NCBI RefSeq assembly: GCF_018320785.1
Contig: NC_054876.1
Location: 21,970,212 to 22,034,211, forward strand
Origin: Cheilinus undulatus
Lineage: Eukaryota > Chordata > Actinopteri > Labriformes > Labridae
Length of the DNA: 64,000 nucleotides
Reading direction: 5' to 3'
A program made the position numbers and the translations under genes. Shown here in pieces: positions 11,691 through 23,189 of the stretch (position 1 is the first letter of the stretch; each line of letters starts with the position of its first letter). The notes below the pieces were generated by a model, which had not been told where the DNA came from, searched no databases, and saw only the letters and a list, made by a program, of their open reading frames with translations.

Positions 11691-13370
11691 TCGTTGATGT
11701 GTGGTTGCGTGCTCTGCCTTCCTAAAAATCCAGAGCGAGCTGCTCCCCTCACCGTTCCCTTTTTCCCCCTCATTAATCGAGCAGTGAAGAACCCTGCATC
11801 TCCTCCAGAGCTCGTGAGCATTTGGTGGCACCATCCTGCACGCAGACCTGCTGCTCTCATCACCACCGATGGGCCAAATGTAATACAACACAAGAGTGTG
11901 CCTTAACATACAGCTGCAAGCCACTACTTGCATTCCTCGCTACGCCACTGAAAATGGCCCTATTTGTTGCAATTACACGCAAAAATAACCCCACTTGGAG
12001 ACTCTCCAAGTACCCGCTCGCGCACTTTGATTCCCACTGGGGGCGCGTTCACGTTACGATTTGCAGCAACATGGCCAAGTTTAACCGGTTAATTTCATGT
12101 AAGCATGCGTGCACATGCTCTGGTTGCAAACGGGTTGTTTGTCTCTCCCTCGCTGCGACACGTTAAATACACAACCTCACACTCCTACCTTCCTTCCTTG
12201 ACCCACATGCACCGCTCAGCAAGCCGCTGACTGTGACTGACAAGCCCGCTGCAAAAGTGCGTACAGAGCCGCTGCTGCTGCTAGCCTAGCACTGATAGCA
12301 CTTGCAGCTGCAGCAGAAGCGGCAAAGTAGACTTCAGTGTTCCTACAACACTCCCACTTTTACACAGTATCGTTTTATCTGAATACCTAACGGTATTTTT
12401 AATTTTACCTTGCTTGCAGTCAGCTTCGGGTGCAGATACGTCCTCAATCCTGGACGGCGCGCGATTCCCAGAGATTAGGAGATCATTGGGAGCCAGGCAC
12501 ATGTAGTTTTACAGTGCACGGTTTTGCACTAGTTCACTGTGCCCACTCGGTGCCTAGCTGTGCTGCTAAACAGCCCCGGCTCTGAATCCACGTTGGGTGA
12601 CAGGACGGTCCCTTCCCCTCCCTCCCTTTCCTTTCCCTCACGCTGCGAGTTGACAGCCCTGCAAAAAAAAAAAAACCCGGAGTCCAAAATCCCGAATAAA
12701 ATCCCAAAAAAGTGCCAGCCAAGCGGAGTTGCAGCCGTTATAAGTCAACAAAAACAAACACAGTGCTGCCGCCGCTGGTCCCGCTGCTGTTCACGGTTTA
12801 GCAGGCTGCGAGGTGCGCACAACACACCGCTCACAGGAAAGCATGTCGCATTTTGCAAAAGCAGCCCAAACGTGGTGTCAAAAATCCGCCTGTGCTCTCC
12901 TCGCCAGTGCCAGCAGTACGAGAAGGGGGCACGGAGAAGCAAGAGGAGGAGGAGGGGTAAGAAAATTAAGAGGGGAAAAAAGGATGCTTTATATCCAAAC
13001 GATGAGTCAGAAAAGATTGCAAGCCAGTTTCGCAATGTCCCTCCTTCAAAAATAAAACATCCAGCTCTCCTCGTCTTCACTTGCTGCCGTGCCTCCACTC
13101 CTCCAGCCCGGCGTGTAGCTACTGTACTTAGAAACCGCTCTGCACTAATGCACAGGCGGCTCTTCTCCTGCAGCCTCTGTCCCCCTACACCTTCAGGAAA
13201 AATAGACAACACGGAGCAAAAAATCAGGTCTTATCATCAGCTTGAAAACTCTTTTGGCGCCATATTTATGGCGTACTTTCAATTCACTGTTACCGCAAGC
13301 TGCACTTCCTACTCTGAGAAATGCATGATGACTGCGCCTCGGAGAGGAGAGGACGGGGATTGAACTTCAC
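11690..13370 (-). promoter_or_regulatory. CpG-rich promoter-like block with a possible untranslated first exon (jade2 candidate)
   Basis: This is the longest CpG-rich, GC-rich stretch of the window outside the two genes, and it lacks recognisable repeats. It contains an E2F-type site TTTGGCGC (13253-13260) and, on the - strand, a good splice donor CAAG|GTAAAA with GT at 12408-12407. That would close an exon running down from somewhere above 12500. On human 5q31 the neighbour beyond CDKN2AIPNL is JADE2, transcribed away from it and beginning with untranslated exons, which is the orientation implied here. No JADE2 coding exon is visible to the left. A 274-codon + strand frame (12539-13363) across the block resembles no protein I know and is probably a by-product of the GC-rich composition. 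Confidence 0.4.
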
Positions 13371-13704
13371 TTGACAAATTTGACTGTCTGTGGTTCAAAC
13401 TTACACTGGGAGGGTGAGTGTTGACCATGGAAACAATAACGTTATATAAAGACTTTGACTCCCATTTTATGACCTTTTTTTATTTTCATTCAAAAATTAT
13501 AGCCGAAAATAATTTCTTTCTGTAGACTCTGGTGTAAAATGCAAAAAAAAAAAAAAAAGGAAAAAAAAAAGAAAATATATAAGTCATCAAAGAAGCATTT
13601 TTCCTTAAATTAATATGTATGTAATTTCCTTTAAAAACATATTTAAGTTATTTATAAAATCTTAGATAGATATGGGTGATGTAGAAATATGGAACTACAG
13701 GACT

Positions 13705-14035
13705 ATACAGGTGCATCTAAAAATAAATAGCCTAAATAAATAAACAAATAAATAGAAACTAAAAAAACGTTTTTTTCATCATAAAAAATTTAGAAGTTAA
13801 ACTTGTTAAATTCTAAATGCATGTCATACAGTGTTAAACATTTCAAGACTTCTTTTTCACCTGACAAAAATACACTATTTTAAAAAATGAAAATATCACA
13901 AAAAATTCAAATAAAGCCTTTTAGAAAACAAAAACCTGACTAAACCTTTGCAATCATCAAGATTAAAACAAAAAAGTCTATTGTAATAAATCTATCATTT
14001 ATAAAATGTTAAATTTTTGAGTTAAATCAAAGGAA
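13705..14035 (+). mobile_element. Degenerate Tc1-like terminal region
   Basis: It starts TACAGGTGCATCTAAAAAT, closely matching the terminus of the Tc1-like remnant at 31416. It also shares the internal GTGTTAAACATTTCAAG/GTGAAATATTTCAAG block. The remainder is AT-rich and decayed; no transposase frame survives. Confidence 0.45.
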
Positions 14036-14554
14036 AAAATGCAACTTTAACATGATAATCTAATTTCATTACCTTTGTCACTTTGCCGTGTATCTTGCAC
14101 TAAATGTAGTCCCGTTCTAATAAAACTACAGCTGCCTACCTAATCTCTTGTTTACAGGATAGCAGTACAGCTAAATCACGCTACCACCTCGTTCTCCTGA
14201 AATGACACTGACTGGCGTGGTCATTCTCTGACTGGCAGCAAGAGTCCACTTAAAGCTCTTCAAGATTGATACTCATGATGACAGACATGGAATCTGGCCA
14301 ATCAATCGGCTTTGCAGGGTTTTAACTGGAAAGAAAGCTGTCAGTTATCATCAATGACAGCTCTATTTTAAAATGAGAAAAACAGTTGTACAGGGCGGGT
14401 AAACAAATGAGAACACAGATCATTGGGTGTACTGAACAAGATTAGGTAAGCTAAATGTATGCATCACTTGAAACCAAGTTTTGTTTTTTTTTATGACAAT
14501 GACAATGAAGCATCAATCTCTTTCTCCAACAATTCCTCAAAGGTGAAAAGTGTT

Positions 14555-16665
14555 TTGTATTGTGCTGTATCATATCACATTGTGTTGTGTCATGTAGCTT
14601 TCTTTGCCGTATTACAATGTGTCTTATATTTTATCATGTTGTGTAATGGTGTGTCACTTATCATATTGTATCATAGCTTATCATATCATAATGTGTCAAA
14701 TCATGTCAAGTCAAATCATGTCAATTTCATATTATGACAAATATCTTGTATCATATCACATTATTTTATTTGAAGTATCATATCACATATCATATCCTAT
14801 CTGCACTTATCTTATGCTATTTCATTATATCATGTCATTTTATATCATAACATATTATGTTCATGTTATTATTATATTGTAACTTAATGAATCTTAACGT
14901 ATCTTATTGTACTGAAATGTATCATATGGTGTCACAGAGTGCCATATGGTATCATGTCATGTCATATTATATCATATTAAATGTATCATATCAATTCATA
15001 CCTTATTATGATTTGATATGGTATTTGATATTTACTTATGTATCACAATGTATCTTAATGTCTTATAATGTTGTATCGTGTCATGACAAATTATGTTTTA
15101 TCACATTGTATCATCATGCCTTACCATATCGTATCGCCATGTATAGTGTTGTATTGTAATGTATTGTATTGAAATTGATTATAGTGTTTCATATCATTCT
15201 GTATCATTTCTTACAGTATCATGCTGTATCATATCTTATCATGTTGTGTTGTATTATATTGAAATCTATCATAGGTTTTTGTATCATCATAAAGTATCAT
15301 CATATATCATACCATATTGTATCAAATCAAAATGTATTGTATTGTGTCATATCTGGTCATATCATTTCAAACTATATTGTATTGTATCATAATATATTGT
15401 ACTGGATTGTTTCATACCTTATTGTATAATTTTAAATGAAATTGTACTGTTATAACTTGTATAGTATCTTAATTATCATAAAGCATCGTAATTTTTTTTA
15501 ATACATCTAAATATCTCTTAGCGTGTTGTATCATGTGGGGTTGTATGGTGTTGAGTCACGTATCATATTGAACCGTGTCGTAATATATCTTATTGTATTG
15601 TAATGTATTGAATTGCGCCATATTGTATCATGTCATGTCATATCAAATCATAACAAAAATCAAACTAATCCGGTCATACCTTATCATTTCATCTTATATT
15701 GTATGATATTGCACCTTTTCATATCTTATTGTTTCATTTGTAGCATATGCTGTCATAATAATGTGTCATAATGTATCCTAATGTCTGGGAATTAATCCTA
15801 TTGTCATGTTGTATCTTGTTGTATTGTAACATCTTAATGTATCATTATATATTGAAATGTATTGTTTGATTCATGCCTTATTGTATTGTATTATAAAGTA
15901 TTGTATCATATTGCATCACAAATTATAATATCATCTTGTGTTATATTGTATTATATTGTGTTGTACTGTACTGGATTGTATCATATTGTAACGTATCATA
16001 ATGCATCACAATGTACCTTTATATCTTAATATCTTGAAATGTATTGTACCATGTTGTGTTGTATCATATCATAATGTAATTGTATTGTAATATATTGTAT
16101 TGTATTGTAATGTATCGTAGAATGTCCTATTGTGCAGTCTTGCATCATGTCATGTCATATCAAATCATATCAAATATCAGCTCATACTTTATCACAGCAT
16201 CTCTTATTGAATTTTATTGTATTGGATGGAATCATATTTTTATTGTTTCGTTTTGTAATGTATTGTATCATATAATAAGGTATCTTTTGGTAATGTTTTA
16301 TAATCTATCTTAATATCTGTAATGTATTGTATTGTGTCATGTTGTATCTTGTTGTATTGCAAAATGTATTGTACTGTGTCATATTGTTTTGTATCATTTC
16401 AACATATATCATATTGTATCCGCTTGTATTGTATCCTATCCTGTCCTATTGTAAAATATCATAATGTCTGGTATCCTATCAAATAATATGTATTGTGTCG
16501 TGTCAAAGCTTTTCATAGCATATCATATCAAATGGCCTATCATAAAAAAAATCATATTCTATCATACATGATTTCATATAATACATATCATATCATGTAA
16601 TATATTACATCATATCAATCATATTATAGCATATCATATCATATCATGTAATATCATAAACAGAC
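14555..16665. repeat. 2.1-kb degenerate TYRTR pentanucleotide array
   Basis: The whole stretch is built from 5-bp units of the form T-Y-R-T-R, mainly TCATA, TCATG and TTGTA, in irregular order with occasional slips. The period of five leaves some frames open, giving artefactual peptides rich in Tyr, His, Ile, Val and Ser. It is not coding. Flanking sequence on both sides is ordinary. Confidence 0.9.
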
Positions 16666-16669
16666 TGAA

Positions 16670-18960
16670 AAGCTTCAACTATAGGCACGTGTATAACCAT
16701 CAGCTGTTCAGATTACTTGGTCTCATCCAATATCACTACTCCACTCCCTCAATATTGCCCTATCATATTGTTGCTGTCTTTATTAGAATATAGCCTCTCC
16801 TCCACTTGTTCATTCCTGTTGTTGTTGCATGTGACCCTCCACCTCCCCATCACAGCCAACTCAACATGATGTCATCATTAGTCATCCTCTGGTCTACAGT
16901 GTGGCCAGCCTCTTCATCCCACCATCCTCGGACAACATCTTTGTCCATCTTGTGGTCAGTCCTGGCTCTTTGTGTTTGATCAGCATTCATCTCAGATGAC
17001 ATCATCAGCCAACACCTCCACCACCGGATTCCACTGGGGGATGGAGCTTGCTGCCACTCGGCACGCCCTTCAGTCACCCAGTAGAGTCCAAGAACCAGGG
17101 ACTCTCAGTTTAATTCAATGTAAAATAAATGTTTGTCTTCATTTTATTTATCAGTCACACATGATGTTCATATCACAGCAGAATAAGAGGGCATCCAGTT
17201 TGGGGAAAAGGCATCTAGTGTAGGCATTTCTGTCATTATGTGAAAGTGGAAGTGTTGTAGGATATCAGCTGCCAGTTCTAGTTGAGTATCAGGAAAGAAA
17301 AAGGTGTCAGGACACCTCTAATGATGCAAAAAATGTAAACTGCCGAACTTTTTACTTAATTGGAATGTAACTGAACTTACATCAAACTCATTAACAACCT
17401 TACTGTTTATTCCACATGTTCATTTTCAGTCTGAACTCTATATGTATTTTTAAGGCACTGATTAATTCTCTGCATCACCAAGGACTGCTGTCAGAATAAT
17501 TGGCAGCCTCAGCATCAGCTCAAAGTAAACGCCTGTAGTTGCACTTTACTGTAAGTGATAATATCTCTCCACCAGTGATTGATTTGCTTGCAGTGATCCA
17601 AAGGGAATGGTTGGCAAGTAAATTACCTTCCTTCACATTTTCTCTAAAATCTATATTTAAAGGGGAGGAGGGTGTTTGATCAATGTGTAATCTACTCCCA
17701 TCTACTGTCTCTAAATCACTGTCCTCTGCCTGTTATCAAGCTGGGAGACATTTTCTTTCTCTTTCTTTCAACATTCTCACTTAAATACATTTTTATTTCC
17801 CAATGATACTACTCTGTCTCTTAAAGATAGCAGATTTTAGCTTTCAGCATCGTCTCAACAGCAAATTCAACCCTTTTTGGATTTAAAAATGCCTGTTCAA
17901 TACACATAGATGCAGAGCCAGGAGGCATGCCAAAATTAAGGTCATTTGGATGAACAAATGGGACGATCCTGCTTGTATCATGCACACAGACCTGCATGCA
18001 CACACCCACACAAAGCCCTGTCACGCATAGGCAAGGCTGTCAGGTGCACAACTGCTCATATCAGCTGTATCAGGTGTCACTCAGAAAGTAAAAAAAAAAA
18101 AAAAAAATGGGGGGGGGGCTGGGGAAGGAAAAGAGGGTGTGATGCTCTTTTGCACAAAGTGAAATGAGGCGGTGAAGGACACAGAGGAGGGATTTCTCTG
18201 GCACACATTCAAATGCAACAGCAGCATCTCACAGTTCGTCCTCCCCTGCGTCTCCTCCACATTAGCACAGGCAGGTAGGTAGGTAACAGTGTCCCTGGAG
18301 GAAACAGCCCGTGACCCTCTCCACGGTCCGTTCTAATGTAAACTAATGCAATTTGCTGTCTCTGATGAGACACAAGCTTTGTGTTTTTAGGAAGCAGATC
18401 TGGGTCAAATAGTGGTTGTGGTTTATTTAATCTGCTGGGTGCACCAGATGGGTGGGGTTCACAGCTGCAGAGCATATCTGATTGTTATAATACTGTGCTG
18501 AAGGTGCTTCATGTGGCACATTACTAAATCATTATGGTTGAATTTCTGCTGCGCAAACAGAATTCTAGTGTTTATACACAAGTTCACATTGTCGTACTAG
18601 TCAACTAGTGTAAAGGGAAAATCTGAATTTTGACTTTTCCCCTTATTAAAATGGACAACATGTTTCCATCTCATTCCATTGTACAAAAGTGAAGCCAGAA
18701 TATCTCCAAGAAAGGCACTGACATATTACCCTGGTGATGTTATTTGGAGCCATGACAGTCAGGCTCCAGGCCATTCATTTTTGACGGCTACTTTCACGAA
18801 CCGTTCTTCTGAGATGACTTCATTCTCTGAACAGAAATACTGGCTGGAACTTTTTAAAATCTATAAAGTGACATTTAAAATCTACATCTTAACATACTAG
18901 ATATGTTGGAATAAGGTTGTTGTAAACATGTGAAAACACTGACTTTTAGAAAGTTGTTCC
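16670..18960. other. Gene-free stretch
   Basis: No coding exon recognised. 17450-17620 is unique-looking with homeobox-type TTAAT/ATTGATT cores. There are homopolymer runs at 18085-18116 (A then G). Confidence 0.45.
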
Positions 18961-18972
18961 TCTTTCCTGGCT

Positions 18973-18992
18973 TTTTTTTTTTTTTTTTTTTT
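18973..18992. repeat. Poly-T run
   Basis: Uninterrupted T run of about 20; possibly the tail of a reverse-strand retroposon, but no body is recognised. Confidence 0.6.
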
Positions 18993-19479
18993 GTGAACAG
19001 GGAAAATATCTGAACTGATGACATCACCAGTCTTGATGGGGAATTGCCCCGCCCCCTAATGCTACAATGTTGTCTGTTGTTAGCCGATATCATGGCCTTC
19101 ATTTAAAGTTAACATTCAGTTACATGCTGTGTTTTGTGAGGTAAATTTACCAAATGTATTAGCCACAGTGGACTACAGGTCATTAAAATCACCATAACAG
19201 AGAGGTTTATACCAGAAAACAATAAATATCCCCAACTTCGGTCTCTCTGCTCTAGCACAGAACCAGGCAGCTGCAATCTGAGCAGAAGCATGTTCTTTCA
19301 TTTGAGAGGATTATATTTCTCCTATGGGTGTGGCCCTAGATCAGATATTACTGCCTAATTTTTCATGATTTTGAAGCCTGATTTTATCACCTAAGAGATG
19401 TTTTTCACTGAAATCAAGCCTGGTGGTTCATAACACAGTGGCCTGTCATACAACAAGTCTAAAATAAAGACTTTTTTTT

Positions 19480-19870
19480 ATCACTTTCAAAAACCTGGCC
19501 TGCATAACCTGATTACAAAACATTTAATGAAGCCAAGTAAAAGATCTGCTTACAGGAAAAAAAAAAATCATCCTACATAAAACATTTTAACGCAGCCAGC
19601 ATAGCTTGAATAGATATGTAGATTTTGGAGCTCAAGCTAAGCTCACAAAGCAGCTACATAAGCTACAAATGTTATGTATCTATCTTATATGGGTTGCAAA
19701 GGTCACGTTGCTAAAGCTAACGTAGCTATCGATAACAGAGCTATGTCTAACCTTACAAAGATAATAGAGCTAAATCTAACCTTAAAAAGCAGCTATATAC
19801 GCTACCTAGGTACAAATACATAGCTTTATTAGCTTTAGCTACATTTGCTAAAGCTCTCCTTCCCCTGGAG
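19480..19870 (+). repeat. R3 repeat with TAGCTA-rich block, copy 1 (empty site)
   Basis: TCAAAAACCTGGCC.. then GATTACAAAACATTTAATGA, CTGCTTACAGG, followed by a 250-bp block dense in AGCTA/TAGCT/GCTACAT motifs. The copy at 59990-60950 has the same order but is interrupted by the hAT-like element at 60038-60541. Confidence 0.65.
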
Positions 19871-19879
19871 GGCAAGATC

Positions 19880-21760
19880 AGCTTCCTATTCCTGTACACC
19901 ATAGCAAAGAGATTCTCCTACATTCTAACATCAAATATGTGTAACCTGAGCAGAATTAAAGTTTCTTTTAAGTAATATTACATTGCCAGAAGACTGAGGT
20001 GACAGCTGATAGTAATCCTCATAATAATGTTCAGTAACATAACCTACTAATGTAAGTAAATGCTCTTCACTTCCCAAACTGCAGTATTATTTTCCAAAAC
20101 ACATCATAAATGTATAACACTGTCCTGGCAGGGGTGTAAGGAGGAGGATTCAGATAATCCAGTAAGTAAAGGCCACTGATACTAAGTTCTTGCTGGAACT
20201 TTTCTCATTGTGCTCATTCAAATAGTTTCCTGGGTGCTGTATAAGGGTCCAATGTAACAAAAAACTCACAGTTAAAATTGATATCTTTGTTTTTCTGTGG
20301 TTTCCAGATGGTGTGATGCCCAGTGCCCCATCTCCACATACACTAGTCATTGTCCGACTTGTCATTAGATTGCAAGTTTCACATCTAGTTGGATCTGTTC
20401 TGGCTAAACGCTAAACCATATTTCACCATGATACGAATAAACTGTCACAGCAAAATGACAGTTCTGCTGGAATAATCGTGTTGTATCTACATATTCATAT
20501 TGTATGAACATTTTCTGATATCTAATGCTTTACCAGATATAACATTTAAAGTAAGGCAGCTTATAATCAAAGACAATTATTACAGAGATATTATTGTACA
20601 TAACAGGTAGCTTTACTTGTTTTTAATTTATGACTTTAAAACATTTTTCTTTCTTTCTTTCTTTCTTGCTTTCTTTCTACAGGTAGGTCAACACCACAGT
20701 CTTGCACCACCAATTTTCAAAATGTGAAATACATTTTCTCATAATCCTGAACAAGCAGGGGATAAGACTTAGAAACATCACCAAAAGCATGAAGTTTATG
20801 CTGGAGTTAACAAGAAATGTACTGCATAGATTTTACATGGGAAGCTCTGCCATGGTTCACTGTGTGTACTGTGACACGTAGCATGTAAAATGTGAAAATA
20901 CCATTAAAGAAACACATGACTCGTCAAAGCGTGTCTGCTCCTTTTTATTGGATTTACAGACGGTGGCAGCAGCACAACTGTGACCAAAAGCACAGGAAGG
21001 ACAAACAACAATCTGATTCCCTTCACACTAAATTCAGTTTATCCCCTTGGTACTAAAGGCCTGGTATTTTTTCTGACAAAATAATTAATGATTAAGTCCT
21101 ACAGTCAAGTAAGTTTGTATTTTAAGCATTTTCTACTTCTTGTTGTCTTAACCACTGGACCAACAATCTTGAACAGACTATGCCAGTTTAAGTTGTTGGT
21201 TATATCAGTCATGATCTGGCTTACCCTCCCACACACACACAAACAGCATCAGCCAACATTACAACATTTTTCCATGACACAAGAAGCATTTGACTTCAAT
21301 AACCACACATTGCAGAAAATAAGAGCAATATGTGAACTCAGGAATGACACTATTCATGGTGTGTTTTGGAACATGGAACTGATACAACTGACTGGAGAGA
21401 TGAACACAGTGTATCATGGCCCAAATATCCATGTCAACTGAAATTAGGCCAGTAGACGGGTTTATATCCTGATTTTTTTAAACAATGGGTCAGGATTCAG
21501 GACCTGAAATAGCTCCCAGGCCCTGCTGCTCCAGCATCCCGACATGTCAGGAGCACTGGTTTTAATTAGTCTGGGTCCCAGGGTGGCACCCTACATTTAT
21601 CACTTTGGTCCCAGGCCTAAAACTTTAGTGAAGCTTCCTTTATGTGGAGATAAATTCAGTGCAATGTCAAGTTTACCCTTGTTCAAAAAGTCCTGCTCTG
21701 AGATTTGGTGCATATACAGGAAGTTTAGGGTGTCCTCTCCTTTTGGGAAATAGTGGGTTT
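19880..21760. other. Gene-free stretch
   Basis: No coding exon or well-preserved transposon recognised. A (TTTC)n microsatellite lies at 20646-20679. Confidence 0.45.
20646..20679 (+). repeat. (TTTC)n microsatellite
   Basis: About eight TTTC units with one interrupted by TTGC. Confidence 0.85.
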
Positions 21761-21764
21761 ACAG

Positions 21765-21825
21765 CTCACACTCACACCTACGGGCAATTTAGAGTCACCA
21801 ATTAACCTAATGAGCATGTCTCTCA
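21765..21825 (+). repeat. Retroposon 3' fragment
   Basis: CTCACACCTACGGGCAATTT followed by AGAGTCACCAATTAACCT and GCATGTCT is a very common fish interspersed-repeat segment. Only about 60 bp is preserved. Confidence 0.5.
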
Positions 21826-21839
21826 ACGCTCCTATAGAA

Positions 21840-22830
21840 AGCATTTGGGAAGAGGTGGGAAACTTGTGCTGACAGGCCTTAGATGGTTAATGGCGGAGGT
21901 TGTCACCGAAGAAAATTGATGCCAAGGCCACTTGGGGGACACGCAAAAACATTTTCTCCGCCGGTGTGAATTGTTGCTCTGGTTTTAAAAACAAATGTAG
22001 GCCAGCTCCGATTAAACTGCTGCTTTCCTACAGCTACAGCAGGCCCTAGATATACTGGACAACCCCATGGTAATGATCGCAAGCCCATGCCAAAGCAGAC
22101 CAGGAGAAGAGTGAAAACATCTTTTCTGTCACCGAAAGCTTTCAGTGTCGCTCTCTACCCTACCCTTTTATTTTTAATAAAAACACCTTGTCCAGTTCAG
22201 ACAAAACTGCCACTGTGGCTAAGTCCGAGCTAATCACTCCACAAGCAGGCCTCGTATTCAAACACTCGCAACAACTAACCCTTACCCCCTAACTCTCTCA
22301 TACTCATGCCAAAGCAGGTTGGTAGAAGAGTGAAAACATTTTCTGTCACAAAAAGCTTTCAGTGCTTCTGCCCTTGTTTTAACAAAGACATGTTGACCAG
22401 TTCTGGCAAAAGTGCCGCTGTGGCTAATCCGAGCTAATTGCTCCACTAGCAGGCATTGTATACAAGCATTCACACAAGTAACCCTTTTCCCTGTAACTAT
22501 CACATACTTATGCTGAAGCTGGTCAGCAGAAGAGCAAAAACATCTTTCCCAACATGAAAAGCTTATAGGGTTGTTTTTATTCTTTATTTCATACAGAAAC
22601 ATGGTCCAGTTCTGGTAAAATGGACATAATGCTAAAGCTATATCTGAGGTATTTACAGCAGTGGAGGCAGCCAGTACAAATTTCAGTACAACTAAACCCC
22701 GCCCATAGTGCAACTTTGATGTATGGCTCTGAAAGTACCATCACTGAGTCAGTCAGTCAGTCAGGGACATACAGACCCATGGGTAGGGCTGACCTCAGTG
22801 GTCATCCAAAAATGGGATAATACTGGCAAA
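21840..22830 (+). repeat. R1 dispersed repeat, copy C (longest)
   Basis: Leader motifs (GACAGGCCTTAGATGGTTAATGGC.. in divergent form, ATTGATGCCAAGGCC) are followed by about three tandem subunits containing AAAGCTTTCAGTG and CCAGTTC(T/A)G. It ends with CAGTCAGTCAGTCAGGGACA, ACCCATGGGTAGGGCTGACC and AGTGGTCA, matching the end of copy A at 3440-3490. Confidence 0.65.
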
Positions 22831-22839
22831 AATGAACTA

Positions 22840-23180
22840 AGCAAGGCATAGTAGGTCAAAAACGGGAAGGAAATGGTGAAAAGTGGTTAAAAGTAGCAAA
22901 ATGGGTTAAGAAGGGCAAAAAGGTCTAAATGGGGAAGGATGGTGAAAAGTGGTTAAAGGTGGCAAAAGAGGCAAAATGGGCTGAAAGTGGCATATCTGGG
23001 TTAATGGTGGCAAAAAAAAGCAAAAGTGGGCCGCTAATGTAGGGAAAGGGGTCAGAAAATAGCAAAAAGTGGTTGAAAGTGGTTTAAATGGGTGACAAGA
23101 GGCAAAAATGGGTCAAAAGAAGAAAAAAATGGGTGGAAACAGCAATGAAAAGTGGTTAAAAAGTGGCACAAATAAGTAAT
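22840..23180 (+). repeat. G-rich degenerate minisatellite (GTGGCAAAA/ATGGGTTAA type), copy 1
   Basis: Irregular 9-12-bp units such as AAGTGGTTAAA, GTGGCAAAA and AAATGGGTC. It contains a distinctive non-repetitive marker GGCCGCTAATGTAGGGAAAG at 23028-23047 that also occurs in reverse complement in copy 2 near 47740. Confidence 0.75.
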
Positions 23181-23189
23181 GACAATAAT

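Noticed and set aside
11252..11933. Two long overlapping - strand frames (213 and 161 codons)
   Set aside because: Open in two registers over a GGA repeat and GC-rich DNA, with poly-Pro/Leu artefacts and no family resemblance.
13261..13273. CCATATTTATGG as a serum-response (CArG) box
   Set aside because: Eight bases lie between CC and GG instead of six, so it does not match the CArG consensus.
12539..13363. 274-codon open frame on the + strand, the longest in the window
   Set aside because: It lies in CpG-rich promoter-like DNA, with basic low-complexity composition and no recognisable domain; a frame on the other strand is also long here. Composition explains it.
14459..16313. Series of Tyr/His/Ile-rich open frames
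   Set aside because: Translation of the TYRTR pentamer array; the five-base period gives stop-free frames without coding.
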